DNA of 8,568 bases from DATDCV01 sp036524155 (GTDB taxonomy: Bacteria > Verrucomicrobiota > Verrucomicrobiia > Limisphaerales > UBA8199). Positions 1-6,849 of this stretch are shown here, piece after piece. The position numbers were made by a program, and so were the translations under genes. The notes beneath the pieces are model-generated. The model saw only the letters and a list, made by a program, of their open reading frames with translations, searched no databases and was not told the DNA's origin. The stretch is taken from positions 1-8,568 of the forward strand of contig DATDCV010000351.1 in assembly GCA_036524155.1 (NCBI GenBank), in the 5' to 3' direction. Numbering within the stretch: the first letter of the stretch is position 1; each line of letters starts with the position of its first letter.

Positions 1-380
1 CGGCTTTTTGAGTCGTATTCGAATGTGAGGGAGATTTGGGGTCCAACGGTCGTGTTGGTTGCCATGCGGATAAGGCGGTTTTCCGCGTCCCAGGTGTAAT
101 ACCAGCGACCGTCGTTGGTCAGGTTCCCGTCTGCGTCGTAACCGAATTGTTCTGTCCTTTTCGGAACGAACACTCCACCGGCGACAGTCGTTTCGTTTGT
201 GGCCGTAACGGTGATGGACTGCCAAACAGGATTGGACCCATTCGCGACGCTGATCTCTTTGCGGAAGTATTCGCCTTTGCGATACGTGGGTTGGTCATTG
301 ACTTTGACGGTGTTGGTAGCCAGTTCGATCCCCATCACGTCCACCGCGCCGGGAACCTCACGGCTCGTGTACTGATTCAG
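1..380 (-). repeat. Duplicated RHS core segment, copy 1 (in the orphan frame)
   Basis: This stretch is a direct repeat of 2158-2537 in the same orientation. A hand alignment without gaps gives 79 differences in 380 bases (about 79% identity): 17 in bases 1-120, 26 in 121-240, 22 in 241-300 and 14 in 301-380. Bases 79-107 are identical in both copies. Similarity stops sharply at the codon boundary at 380/381. The copy continues past the left edge, so its true length is unknown. Confidence 0.9.
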
Positions 381-428
381 CGTGAAGCTGTCGGTCAATG
401 AGAATGTATAATGGTTCGCGTGATCCAT
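1..428 (-). CDS. Orphan RHS core fragment, 5'-truncated second RHS gene (3' end outside window)
   Basis: The frame reads 142 full codons from an ATG at 428 to the left edge, with no stop. In-frame TGA and TAA codons at 468-473 lie upstream, so it cannot be the tail of a longer RHS gene. The first ~16 residues (MDHANHYTFSLTDSFT) are unlike the neighbouring RHS protein. From LNQYTSREVPGAVDVMG onward it aligns without gaps to residues 1433-1559 of that protein, with 109 of 127 identical by hand count. It includes the YD repeat YDADGNLTNDGRWYYTWDAE. A GGA lies seven bases before the ATG as a weak ribosome site. No signal peptide is visible. In known RHS loci such fragments are orphan cassettes: a short core segment joined to an alternative C-terminal tip, often followed by its own immunity gene. 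The predicted tip lies beyond the edge. A decaying pseudogene remains possible, but the frame is intact and most base changes are silent. Confidence 0.8.
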   Translation of the reverse strand, partial: MDHANHYTFSLTDSFTLNQYTSREVPGAVDVMGIELATNTVKVNDQPTYRKGEYFRKEISVANGSNPVWQSITVTATNETTVAGGVFVPKRTEQFGYDADGNLTNDGRWYYTWDAENRLIRMATNTTVGPQISLTFEYDSKS

Positions 429-643
429 TTCAAATTCCGAGGGTGCGAGAGTACGAAAAGGTATATATTATCATTGACTGACACGTTTTCGTTTTTTGAA
501 GTGGTAAATGGCAGCTAGCCGATGTTGACCGCACCGCCGCGGAACACAGAAACCGCCAAGCGGCCTTACGACATTTCGCTTTTGCCTAATTTCCTGGTTC
601 ACTGAGAGTGAGATATGAGATTATCTTTGAGGGACACCTTTTC
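429..643. other. Intergenic gap between the small membrane-protein gene and the orphan RHS frame
   Basis: No coding frame can be supported in these 215 bases. On the minus strand a short GC hairpin (CCGC-TTG-GCGG, core at 553-563, extendable by G-U and A-U pairs) is followed by TTT. It resembles a weak terminator but lacks a proper T run. Nearer the orphan start, the minus strand is AT-rich and contains GATAAT (467-472), five of six bases of a -10 box, without a recognisable -35 at 16-18 bases. So a separate promoter for the orphan frame is possible but not shown. I see no recognisable remnant of an RHS tip or immunity gene. Confidence 0.6.
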
Positions 644-1111
644 TCATCGAGATACGGGCTGATTTGTCTGTTTGCGGTAGGGCATCAAAAAGGCGTCGAG
701 CTCCTCTTGCCTCTCCGCCGTCCAGTAAAAGCCAGTGCCCTCGGCGAGTTTTCGAGGATACTGTTGCCGATACGTAGCCACCTGCGTCAAAACCCCAGCC
801 AGCTCTCGGGTCTTTCCTTCCTTACTCAAAACGGGAAGCCGACACTTCGCCTGCTCTATTCCCAAATCAAGAAAGAGCTCCAACCGCTCGACAGTTTGCG
901 TCAACATCCCAGCGCGGAGCATCCGCAAGACCGCGACATCTTCTGCCAAGTGAATACCGTAGAGGGGATCACGCTCATCAAAAGCGACGCTCCAACCGCT
1001 CACGCCAGAATAACAGATCACATTGCGGCGGCCCCACTTATCGCCGACTAATGCGCCAAGGAACAACAGCCCGACCGCGGCTATTACTAATGGAATCTTC
1101 TTCGCTGTCAT
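644..1111 (-). CDS. Small membrane-anchored protein directly after RHS tip; candidate immunity protein
   Basis: This 155-residue protein starts four bases after the RHS stop codon (TGA-GCTT-ATG). Its ribosome site (GGTGG, seven bases before the ATG) lies inside the last RHS codons, so translation is probably coupled. Residues 1-5 (MTAKK) are followed by a hydrophobic segment, roughly residues 6-22 (PLVIAAVGLLFLGALVG), then DKWGRR. That pattern fits a signal anchor or uncleaved signal peptide. There is no lipobox. The rest looks mainly helical (AEDVAVLRMLRAGMLTQ, VERLELFLDLG, AERQEELDAFLMPYR), with cysteines at about 33 and 89. The position matches that of immunity genes behind RHS toxins, and a membrane anchor would suit a toxin acting in the envelope. 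However, the pattern LRxGxxxxxVExLExxLD also occurs, as far as I recall, in small proteins not linked to RHS genes. The role is therefore inferred from position only. The opposite-strand frame over the same bases has no start context or recognisable fold and was not chosen. Confidence 0.75.
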   Translation of the reverse strand: MTAKKIPLVIAAVGLLFLGALVGDKWGRRNVICYSGVSGWSVAFDERDPLYGIHLAEDVAVLRMLRAGMLTQTVERLELFLDLGIEQAKCRLPVLSKEGKTRELAGVLTQVATYRQQYPRKLAEGTGFYWTAERQEELDAFLMPYRKQTNQPVSR

Positions 1112-1115
1112 AAGC

Positions 1116-4100
1116 TCACCACCAGCACCAGCGCTTTGGCACTCCTGTGTCTTTCACCAATGTTCCGAAAGTAGCTGGCCAAGCTGGTGTATTCTGGGCC
1201 GCCAACCTATTGACCGTATTCCTATCTTCTTGCGAGCTCGGATAAGGTGGGTACAAACTTCCGTTGATGATTGCCCGGACAACGCCGGGCACGTTGAGTG
1301 GGGGCCACGGGCCTGCTGGCCCGAGACGCCACACAATTACATTCGGCTGTACGTCCACCGTAACTTCCTCTACGTAGTACTTAATTTGAACGCCTATTCT
1401 CCTGGGGACTACTCGGCCGCCAGTGGTTCCAGAATACACACAGCAGTCACAATTGTAGAGAGTTGTTTCGGTTCTCTCATATACTATGGTTACAGACGTG
1501 CTGGTACCTGAACCTTCTCCAGTTTGATGAAATAAAGTGGGGTCTGTAGGGGGAATGGGAAACGAGTAGTACCAACCGCTTCGAGTTGTAAGGAAGGGTA
1601 CGCAATCGTGTCTGCCGATTAGCCCAAGCAAGTCGTAGTAACCGATCGGATTATTCGCCAATATGCAGTAAATATTCTTGCCCCCGTCCTCTCCCAGGGG
1701 ATCACGGCTCACCCATCTTCCAGGGCTTGGATTGTAATAGCGGTGTCCGTAGTACAGGAGATCGGTCTCATCATCCTTGTATTTGGTCGAGAAGCGGAAG
1801 GAATTGGCCTTGGCCATGGGGCCGGTGGCGCGAATGAGTTCACCGAAGGGGCCAAAATCGTAGCGGGCGACGACATCGCCATCGGCGGCGTCGATGAGTG
1901 CGGCGACGTTGCCGTTGCCGTCATAGGCGGCGAAATGTGTTGAGGGTTGATTGTTGAGGGTTGAGGAGTCCCAAACAGAGAGCAGCCCGCCGACACCGCC
2001 CGCGCCTTGGAACGAGCCGCTGAGGTCTAGGCCCCAGAGGAAAGCGTTGATAGGCGAGAGTTGAGAGTTGAGAGTGGCGACTAGGTTCCAGCCGTCGTAG
2101 ACAAACCGGAGATCATTTGTCGCAGCTCCGGCATACCAGACTTGTTTGCGGATGCGCCGGCTCTTTGAGTCGTAGTCAAACGTGAGCGAGATCTGGGGAC
2201 CAACCGTGGTGTTGGTCGCCATTCGAATGAGGCGATTTTCCGCGTCCCAGGTGTAATACCAGCGGCCATCGTTGGTAAGATTGCCATCCGCATCATAGAA
2301 GAACTGTTCGGTTCTTTTAGGGACGAACACGCCGCCGGTGACAGTGGTTTCGTTCGTGGCTGAGACGCTGACGGACTGCCAAACAGGATTGGAGGCATTG
2401 TCGACGGTGACTTCCTTCCGGAAATACTCTCCTTTGCGGTAAGCGACGTTCCCGTTCACCTTGACAGTGTTGGTGGCCAGTTCGAGACCAATTACGTCGA
2501 ACGCGCCGGGAACGTCGCGGCTTGTGTACTGGTTGAGCGAGTTCGCGCTATAGTTCGCTGGGCGCAAATTCAGCCCGTTTTCATCTCCGCCGGCTTTGGT
2601 CCAAAGGCGATTGCCGATATCGTCGAAGCCGTATTCAAACTGCTGTCCGGCGACGGGACTGAAATCCGGCCAGTATTTCCGGCCAGAGGTCACCTGGCCG
2701 AGAGGATCATAATTGAACCGCCAATCGGAGCCGTCGGATTCGATACGACGGGTGCGTTGGTTGGCGTCATTATAAACATAATAAAACGAAGGCAGCGAGG
2801 AGGAACCGGATCCAACCGAGCAAATGCTCGTGAGACGGTTGAGGAAATCGTACTGCTTGGTCGTCGTCATACGCCACGAGGCGTTGTTCGTGAAAGCAAT
2901 TTGCCTGACCAGGGGCGAGTTGGCAACATAAGTAAATCCGGCGGAGTACGGGTTATTCGCCGTGGTGTAATCCGTCACCCTCTGGAGCCGGGACGCGGCA
3001 TCGAAAGCGAAGGATTGTTGGATTATTGGATTGCTGGATTGCTGCACGACCAAATTGGTGCGACGCATGAACGGATCGTACCCGTTGGTCACAGCGAGCC
3101 CGGCGAGAATGCCCCCGGAGTAGGATTCACTGGCGAGCGCACCGGCAAGAGTGTAAGCCAGGGTTGTGGTGACGCCATTCCGGGTGATGGTGGCCTGCCT
3201 GCCGAGACGATCATAGGTATTCGTAACGCCCGGGGTCGAATCCGAGTAACTGATCGAGCTGAGATCCCCTCCGGCATTGTAGCCGTAGCTTGTTGTTGGC
3301 CCCCGCGCCCAGGTCCGGAGCGCAAGACGGCCAGCCGCAGTATTCGAGTAGACTGGTCCCGGGTTGCCCCCATCATAAGTTTTGTTGGTCAGCCAGCCAC
3401 GATAGATGTCGTAGTTCCAGGTGGTAACGCGGGAGCCGCCGAGGCTGGCGAAGGCGGACCAGTTCGTCATGGTCTTCATGCGACCTTGGGCGTCGTAGCT
3501 GTAGCCGACCGGGTATGCGCGCGATCCATACGCCAGCTTTGGCTGGCCTGTGGCGTAAAACACGTTTGTCACGCTGGTGTTATCAGGCAGCGTGGTCGCC
3601 GTCTGCCGGCCCATGTTGTCGAAGTAATGAGTCGTGAGTTGGCCGCTCTGGCCCGAGGCGGGCGGCGGCGTAAGGACCCCGCTCACCTGGTCGGCATTAT
3701 TGAAGTAATAGGTCGTTGTTCCGTTGCGCGCGTCTGTCGCGGCGCTCTGCCGGCCATGAGCGTCATAAGAGTAGCTGACGCTCGAGAGCTGATTCCCGCC
3801 GGGTTCTTTTCGGGTCGTTGAGTGTAGCCGGCCGTACGACAAGGTGTCGATAGTGAAGGAGCCATCCGGAGCGGTATTGGTCACGTAACGTTTGCCGTCG
3901 GTCGCATAAACGGTGGTGGTTTGGTTCGTCAGGCCGGAAGCGCCATTCCAGCTCGTCTGCCAGGTGTTGCGGCCGTCGGTGGATTCCTCCACTGTGGTAA
4001 TCAAGTTTGAAGTGGCGTTATTATCAGTGGCCCACACGTAGGTTTGGGTGCGGCGCACGTTGGTGCCGTGGGCGCTGAGGACATCATTGGTGATGAAGGT

Positions 4101-6833
4101 AATTCGATCGGTGCCATCAAAATCGATGATATCGTCCTGGTCGATGTCTATAGCAGAGGTCACTTGTTCGCCGATGGAATTGTAACCGAACAGGGCGACG
4201 ACTCCATCTGCGTCGGTTTGTTTCCAGAGCTGCCCAAGGCTGTTGAAATAGGAGATCGCGACAGGATAAGGTTCCGAAGCGGCGGCGTGGAAGATCTTAT
4301 AGGGTCGCGCTGCGGCGTCGGTGTACGTTTTGATCCACTCGTTTGTGGCGCCGGCGGCATCGGGCTTGATGGTGAGGGTGAATTCACGCCAGTAACCATC
4401 GTTGGCGTCATATTCGGCGCCATACAGGTACTGCTGGAGCGCGACCGCGCTGCCCGAGAGCGATTGCGGGCGGCCATCGCGGTAGTGGATCTCGATGGTA
4501 GTGCCGCCGTCGGGGTTCACATTAGTGGTGCACAACTGGCCGTTCACGGTGACGTTGGTAAAGGTCGTGCGGCCGAGCAGGGCGTTGGTCTGGGCGACGA
4601 GCCTTCCCAGGACGTCATATTGGTTCTGGGTGAGAGTGATAGTCGAGCCATTCGTCCCGATGCGCTGCGTGACGAGAACACGCCCGGCGGCATCCAGAAT
4701 ATTCGTGGTTTTGATGCCGCTGGTTCCGCCACGCAGGACGGTGCTAGCGACGAGGCGCTTGAGGCCGTCGTAATCGAAGGTGGTGATCGCGCCGTCCGGA
4801 TCGACCACGGTACTTAATCCGCAGCACGCGTATTGAAACTGATTGGTGCGGTTGGCGAGATCGACCGTCGTATAATCCTGCTGAAGGCTTCCCGAATAAG
4901 CATAGACCAGTTGCGACAGAACCGTGGAGACGCTGCCGTCGACAATGGCGCGCGTTTTCTCGAGCGTGATTTGCCCGAGGGAATTCACGACGGTGTCCGT
5001 CTGCGTTCCGTTTACAATCGAAGTCGGGTTGATGATGCTGTCTGGCTCGCCTGTTTGCGCAACGATATTGGTCACTAGACCGTTCTGGTCTGCTTGGTAA
5101 GTGTAGATGGTCGCGGTGCTGTCGGGTCGCACTTGCCATTGAACTTTGCCGAAGGTATTGACGTCTGCCGGATCGGAGAAGGTCGCGGTGCGGGTGAGCA
5201 GGTTGCCCGTGGCGGTGTACGCTGCGCCGGGGTTCGGACAGCGGTACTCTTCAACCTCGTCTTCGGCGGGGAAGCGGCGGATGATGCGGGATACCTCATG
5301 AGGGTCCCAGGAGGAGCCGTTTGGAACGGGAAGGCTGATGGTTTCCACGCGTGCGACGGTGGGCTGGTAGGTCCCGGGTTGCATCGGGTCATAGGTGTAC
5401 TCCGTGACTTTGCAGCCATTAGCGGCGACACTCGGCTCTGTACCAAGCGCTGGGGGAGCAGAGTTCAGGTGAGCGGAGTATTTGGTGATCACGCGGCCGC
5501 TGCTGTCATAAACAAAGTACTCCCAGTTCCCATCGGGGTAATCGGTTCGTTCAACCAGATCGGCGGAATTGTAGTAGTGAGTCGTTGTGTTGGTGAGGCT
5601 GCCGGTTCCTTCGATGGTGCGGATTACCAGCCGTTTCCCATTGACCAAAGCATAACCCTTCTCGGTGCTCTGTAGGACGGAGGCGCCCGCGCGGGCTTGC
5701 TGTATCACATTGGTGAGCGTTCCATAAGTTGGGTCCTGGGTTGTGGTGTACCAGCTTGCGACGGTCCTCAAACCGGCGCTGTCCGTGAGGTGGCATTGGG
5801 TCGTGCCGCTCGTGTTGGTCCAGGTGTAAGTGTATTGGGTGTCGTTCTGTCCCGGACGGTAAAGCGAGACCGTGATTTGGTTGGTGGCGGACGCACCGTT
5901 TGGGTTTGCGATGGTCCAGGTGGCGAACGCAGCGGCGTTGGTGCCGTACAGGCCATTCGTGCCCTTGGCGGTTACGTTTTCGGAGTAAAAGATCTGGAGT
6001 TGGCTCGAGTAGGCGTTGGAAACCACGTTGACGAGGCCCTGCGGGGAACGCACCTGGAGGAGTGTGCCCGCTGAGTTGGTCAGGACCTCGACGACGCGGT
6101 TCGAGCTAACCGGCGCGAAGGGCACTGAGAGGGCGGCGGCGTTCCAGAGTTCTGAGCCGGCGACGCGTGCATCGAGAACGACGGCACCGGCGTCCACCTG
6201 ATACCCCAGGGCCCCAAGGGGGAAGGAAATGACCGGGCCAAGGTCGTTTCGGATGTTGCCTGTGCCCAACTCAGCGTGGTACCCACTGGCGGGGGCCAGG
6301 CACCCGCCGCAAGGTTCGCCGATGATGGAGAAGTAAAACCTTACCTCCAGAGAATGGTGAACGTGGTCAGGGCCATAGTAGTAACCCGTGCCCGTGACGG
6401 TCAGGCCCTGCGGCGGGGTGTCCTCGCTTACAATAACCCAGCAACCGGAGGCATTAGGGCCCAGCCAGAAATACGACGTGCTGGCACTGTCTATCCACTC
6501 GCCGGTATCGGGATCGAAGGTGTAAGTGCGCGTACCGGATGCGCCACCTGTGATAGTCCATCTTTCAATTGCGAACCCGCAGTCGGAGTTCACCTGCCTG
6601 TCGATGTTAACGGTCCCCCAGTTATAGCAACCGGCGTGGAAGATCCCGTCGGCGGGGTACTGGCTGTCTGAGAAGGCCGTGTCTGCGGACCATGCCCATA
6701 GGGCCAGCATGATGCCCACGATCAAGCTCTGCGGCTGGTTGCCTGAACCGGGGCGGGAGGCGGGAGAGGCCGCTGAAAAAGTCTTGCTTCGCGGGTATGG
6801 ATGGGATGCGCTGGGCGAGGTTGAGCGGTTCAT
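1116..6833 (-). CDS. Large RHS/YD-repeat secreted protein with polymorphic C-terminal tip
   Basis: This 1905-residue protein belongs to the RHS/YD-repeat family, whose repeats form a hollow beta shell enclosing a C-terminal effector tip. Order: a polar leader, then a hydrophobic export segment at ~37-50 (LIVGIMLALWAWSA), with a possible cleavage after AFS at ~55. A cysteine-containing N-terminal domain runs to ~235 (CGGCLAPASGYH at its end), followed by a beta-rich stretch to ~420. YD repeats run from ~430 (YPDGNWEYFVYDSSGR) to ~1730, including YACCGLSTVVDPDG near 670 and YSYDAHGRQ. The RHS-associated core is at ~1634-1738 (RYYNPSPGRWVSRDPLG, then NNPIGYYDLLGL). Residues 1739-1905 form the variable tip. 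The usual end motif DPxGL reads DLLGL here, but both aspartates remain. The start ATG lies 16 bases after the upstream gene's stop, with only a weak GAG-type ribosome site. The small gene behind it is 4 bases away. The frame is uninterrupted. Typical roles in the family are contact toxin delivery or surface and adhesion functions; which one applies here is not known. Confidence 0.96.
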   Translation of the reverse strand: MNRSTSPSASHPYPRSKTFSAASPASRPGSGNQPQSLIVGIMLALWAWSADTAFSDSQYPADGIFHAGCYNWGTVNIDRQVNSDCGFAIERWTITGGASGTRTYTFDPDTGEWIDSASTSYFWLGPNASGCWVIVSEDTPPQGLTVTGTGYYYGPDHVHHSLEVRFYFSIIGEPCGGCLAPASGYHAELGTGNIRNDLGPVISFPLGALGYQVDAGAVVLDARVAGSELWNAAALSVPFAPVSSNRVVEVLTNSAGTLLQVRSPQGLVNVVSNAYSSQLQIFYSENVTAKGTNGLYGTNAAAFATWTIANPNGASATNQITVSLYRPGQNDTQYTYTWTNTSGTTQCHLTDSAGLRTVASWYTTTQDPTYGTLTNVIQQARAGASVLQSTEKGYALVNGKRLVIRTIEGTGSLTNTTTHYYNSADLVERTDYPDGNWEYFVYDSSGRVITKYSAHLNSAPPALGTEPSVAANGCKVTEYTYDPMQPGTYQPTVARVETISLPVPNGSSWDPHEVSRIIRRFPAEDEVEEYRCPNPGAAYTATGNLLTRTATFSDPADVNTFGKVQWQVRPDSTATIYTYQADQNGLVTNIVAQTGEPDSIINPTSIVNGTQTDTVVNSLGQITLEKTRAIVDGSVSTVLSQLVYAYSGSLQQDYTTVDLANRTNQFQYACCGLSTVVDPDGAITTFDYDGLKRLVASTVLRGGTSGIKTTNILDAAGRVLVTQRIGTNGSTITLTQNQYDVLGRLVAQTNALLGRTTFTNVTVNGQLCTTNVNPDGGTTIEIHYRDGRPQSLSGSAVALQQYLYGAEYDANDGYWREFTLTIKPDAAGATNEWIKTYTDAAARPYKIFHAAASEPYPVAISYFNSLGQLWKQTDADGVVALFGYNSIGEQVTSAIDIDQDDIIDFDGTDRITFITNDVLSAHGTNVRRTQTYVWATDNNATSNLITTVEESTDGRNTWQTSWNGASGLTNQTTTVYATDGKRYVTNTAPDGSFTIDTLSYGRLHSTTRKEPGGNQLSSVSYSYDAHGRQSAATDARNGTTTYYFNNADQVSGVLTPPPASGQSGQLTTHYFDNMGRQTATTLPDNTSVTNVFYATGQPKLAYGSRAYPVGYSYDAQGRMKTMTNWSAFASLGGSRVTTWNYDIYRGWLTNKTYDGGNPGPVYSNTAAGRLALRTWARGPTTSYGYNAGGDLSSISYSDSTPGVTNTYDRLGRQATITRNGVTTTLAYTLAGALASESYSGGILAGLAVTNGYDPFMRRTNLVVQQSSNPIIQQSFAFDAASRLQRVTDYTTANNPYSAGFTYVANSPLVRQIAFTNNASWRMTTTKQYDFLNRLTSICSVGSGSSSLPSFYYVYNDANQRTRRIESDGSDWRFNYDPLGQVTSGRKYWPDFSPVAGQQFEYGFDDIGNRLWTKAGGDENGLNLRPANYSANSLNQYTSRDVPGAFDVIGLELATNTVKVNGNVAYRKGEYFRKEVTVDNASNPVWQSVSVSATNETTVTGGVFVPKRTEQFFYDADGNLTNDGRWYYTWDAENRLIRMATNTTVGPQISLTFDYDSKSRRIRKQVWYAGAATNDLRFVYDGWNLVATLNSQLSPINAFLWGLDLSGSFQGAGGVGGLLSVWDSSTLNNQPSTHFAAYDGNGNVAALIDAADGDVVARYDFGPFGELIRATGPMAKANSFRFSTKYKDDETDLLYYGHRYYNPSPGRWVSRDPLGEDGGKNIYCILANNPIGYYDLLGLIGRHDCVPFLTTRSGWYYSFPIPPTDPTLFHQTGEGSGTSTSVTIVYERTETTLYNCDCCVYSGTTGGRVVPRRIGVQIKYYVEEVTVDVQPNVIVWRLGPAGPWPPLNVPGVVRAIINGSLYPPYPSSQEDRNTVNRLAAQNTPAWPATFGTLVKDTGVPKRWCWW
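1119..1619 (-). other. Variable C-terminal tip of the RHS protein (167 residues)
   Basis: The tip begins right after DLLGL (Ile1739) and ends in RWCWW. It matches no toxin family I recognise. Visible features are aromatic and proline-rich ends, a beta-strand-like centre (TSVTIVYERTETTLYNCDCC, IGVQIKYYVEEVTVDV), and five cysteines at ~1744, 1795, 1797, 1798 and 1903. A C-x-C-C cluster could bind metal or form disulfides after export. No HNH, ADP-ribosyltransferase, deaminase or peptidase motif is obvious. Hand-counted GC is 84 of 180 (47%) for 1381-1560, against 37 of 60 (62%) in a core stretch at 3181-3240. That fits a tip acquired separately from the core. It could also be a non-toxic surface domain. 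Confidence 0.7.
1938..1965. repeat. Intragenic tandem repeat, four 7-base units
   Basis: Plus-strand units TGTTGAG, GGTTGAT, TGTTGAG and GGTTGAG follow without gaps. The coding strand repeats TCAACCC/TCAACAA, translated as part of STLNNQPSTHF. The patch sits between SGSFQGAGGVGGLLSVWDS and the next YD repeat (AAYDGNGNV), in a place that should be a surface loop of the RHS shell. Confidence 0.8.
2056..2076. repeat. Intragenic tandem repeat, three 7-base units
   Basis: Plus-strand units GAGAGTT, GAGAGTT and GAGAGTG. The coding strand reads CACTCTCAACTCTCAACTCTC, translated as TLNSQLSP. It lies about 90 bases from the other 7-base repeat, and both share the TCAAC core on the coding strand. The two patches bracket the conserved segment NAFLWGLDLSGSFQGAGG. 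Confidence 0.75.
2158..2537 (-). repeat. Duplicated RHS core segment, copy 2 (in the large RHS gene)
   Basis: This is the partner of bases 1-380. It encodes residues 1433-1559 of the large RHS protein. Amino-acid identity between copies (86%) exceeds base identity (79%). Most base changes are therefore silent, which shows both copies diverged under protein-level constraint. Homology could support recombination that exchanges the downstream tips. Confidence 0.9.
3012..3043. repeat. Intragenic tandem repeat, four 8-base units
   Basis: Plus-strand units GGATTGTT, GGATTATT, GGATTGCT and GGATTGCT. The coding strand is translated in frame as VVQQSSNPIIQQSFAFD, between two YD repeats. An 8-base unit changes frame at each step, so the four units spell different residues and 32 bases alone would shift the frame. 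The whole inserted stretch must therefore be longer than the visible units, or be compensated nearby. Confidence 0.8.
4122..4148 (-). other. EF-hand-like calcium-binding loop inside the RHS shell
   Basis: Residues 896-904 of the RHS protein read DIDQDDIID, followed by FDGTD. The spacing of acidic residues (D-x-D-x-D-x-x-x-D) matches the calcium loop of EF-hand and dockerin-type sites. It sits between YD repeats in the sequence AIDIDQDDIIDFDGTDRI. Calcium binding is an inference from the motif. A similar acidic loop occurs near the end of the upstream gene product. Confidence 0.45.
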
Positions 6834-6849
6834 ACGGTTGATTGCTTAC

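Noticed and set aside
1..380. A smooth rise in divergence away from the tip, as would follow from gene conversion
   Set aside because: Hand counts per block (17/120, 26/120, 22/60, 14/80) peak at 241-300 and fall again, so there is no monotonic gradient. A local fast-changing loop explains it better.
36..401. 121-codon plus-strand frame at the left edge
   Set aside because: The opposite strand encodes a clear RHS core homologous to residues 1433-1559 of the neighbour, so this is a shadow.
550..566. Intrinsic terminator behind the small gene
   Set aside because: The stem has only four solid GC pairs with G-U extensions and lacks a clear T run, so it was not listed as a terminator.
608..1051. 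147-codon plus-strand frame over the small membrane-protein gene
   Set aside because: No ribosome site or recognisable motif. The minus-strand frame has translational coupling to the RHS stop and a proper membrane segment.
1938..3043. Short repeats as a CRISPR array or attachment site
   Set aside because: Units are 7-8 bases, contiguous without spacers, and translated inside a conserved gene.
2757..3821. 354-codon open frame on the plus strand
   Set aside because: It lies wholly antisense to the RHS gene, has Gly/Arg/Val-biased composition typical of a shadow frame, and shows no recognisable domain. The minus-strand RHS protein explains the region.
4044..4817. 257-codon open frame on the plus strand
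   Set aside because: Also antisense to the YD repeats; its apparent DG/GV richness is the complement of repeated Thr/Asn/Tyr codons.
6834..6849. The beta-helix frame and the RHS frame as one gene split by a frameshift
   Set aside because: The upstream frame ends with a stop after a typical C-terminal tail, and the RHS protein begins with its own ATG and export segment, so two genes fit better.
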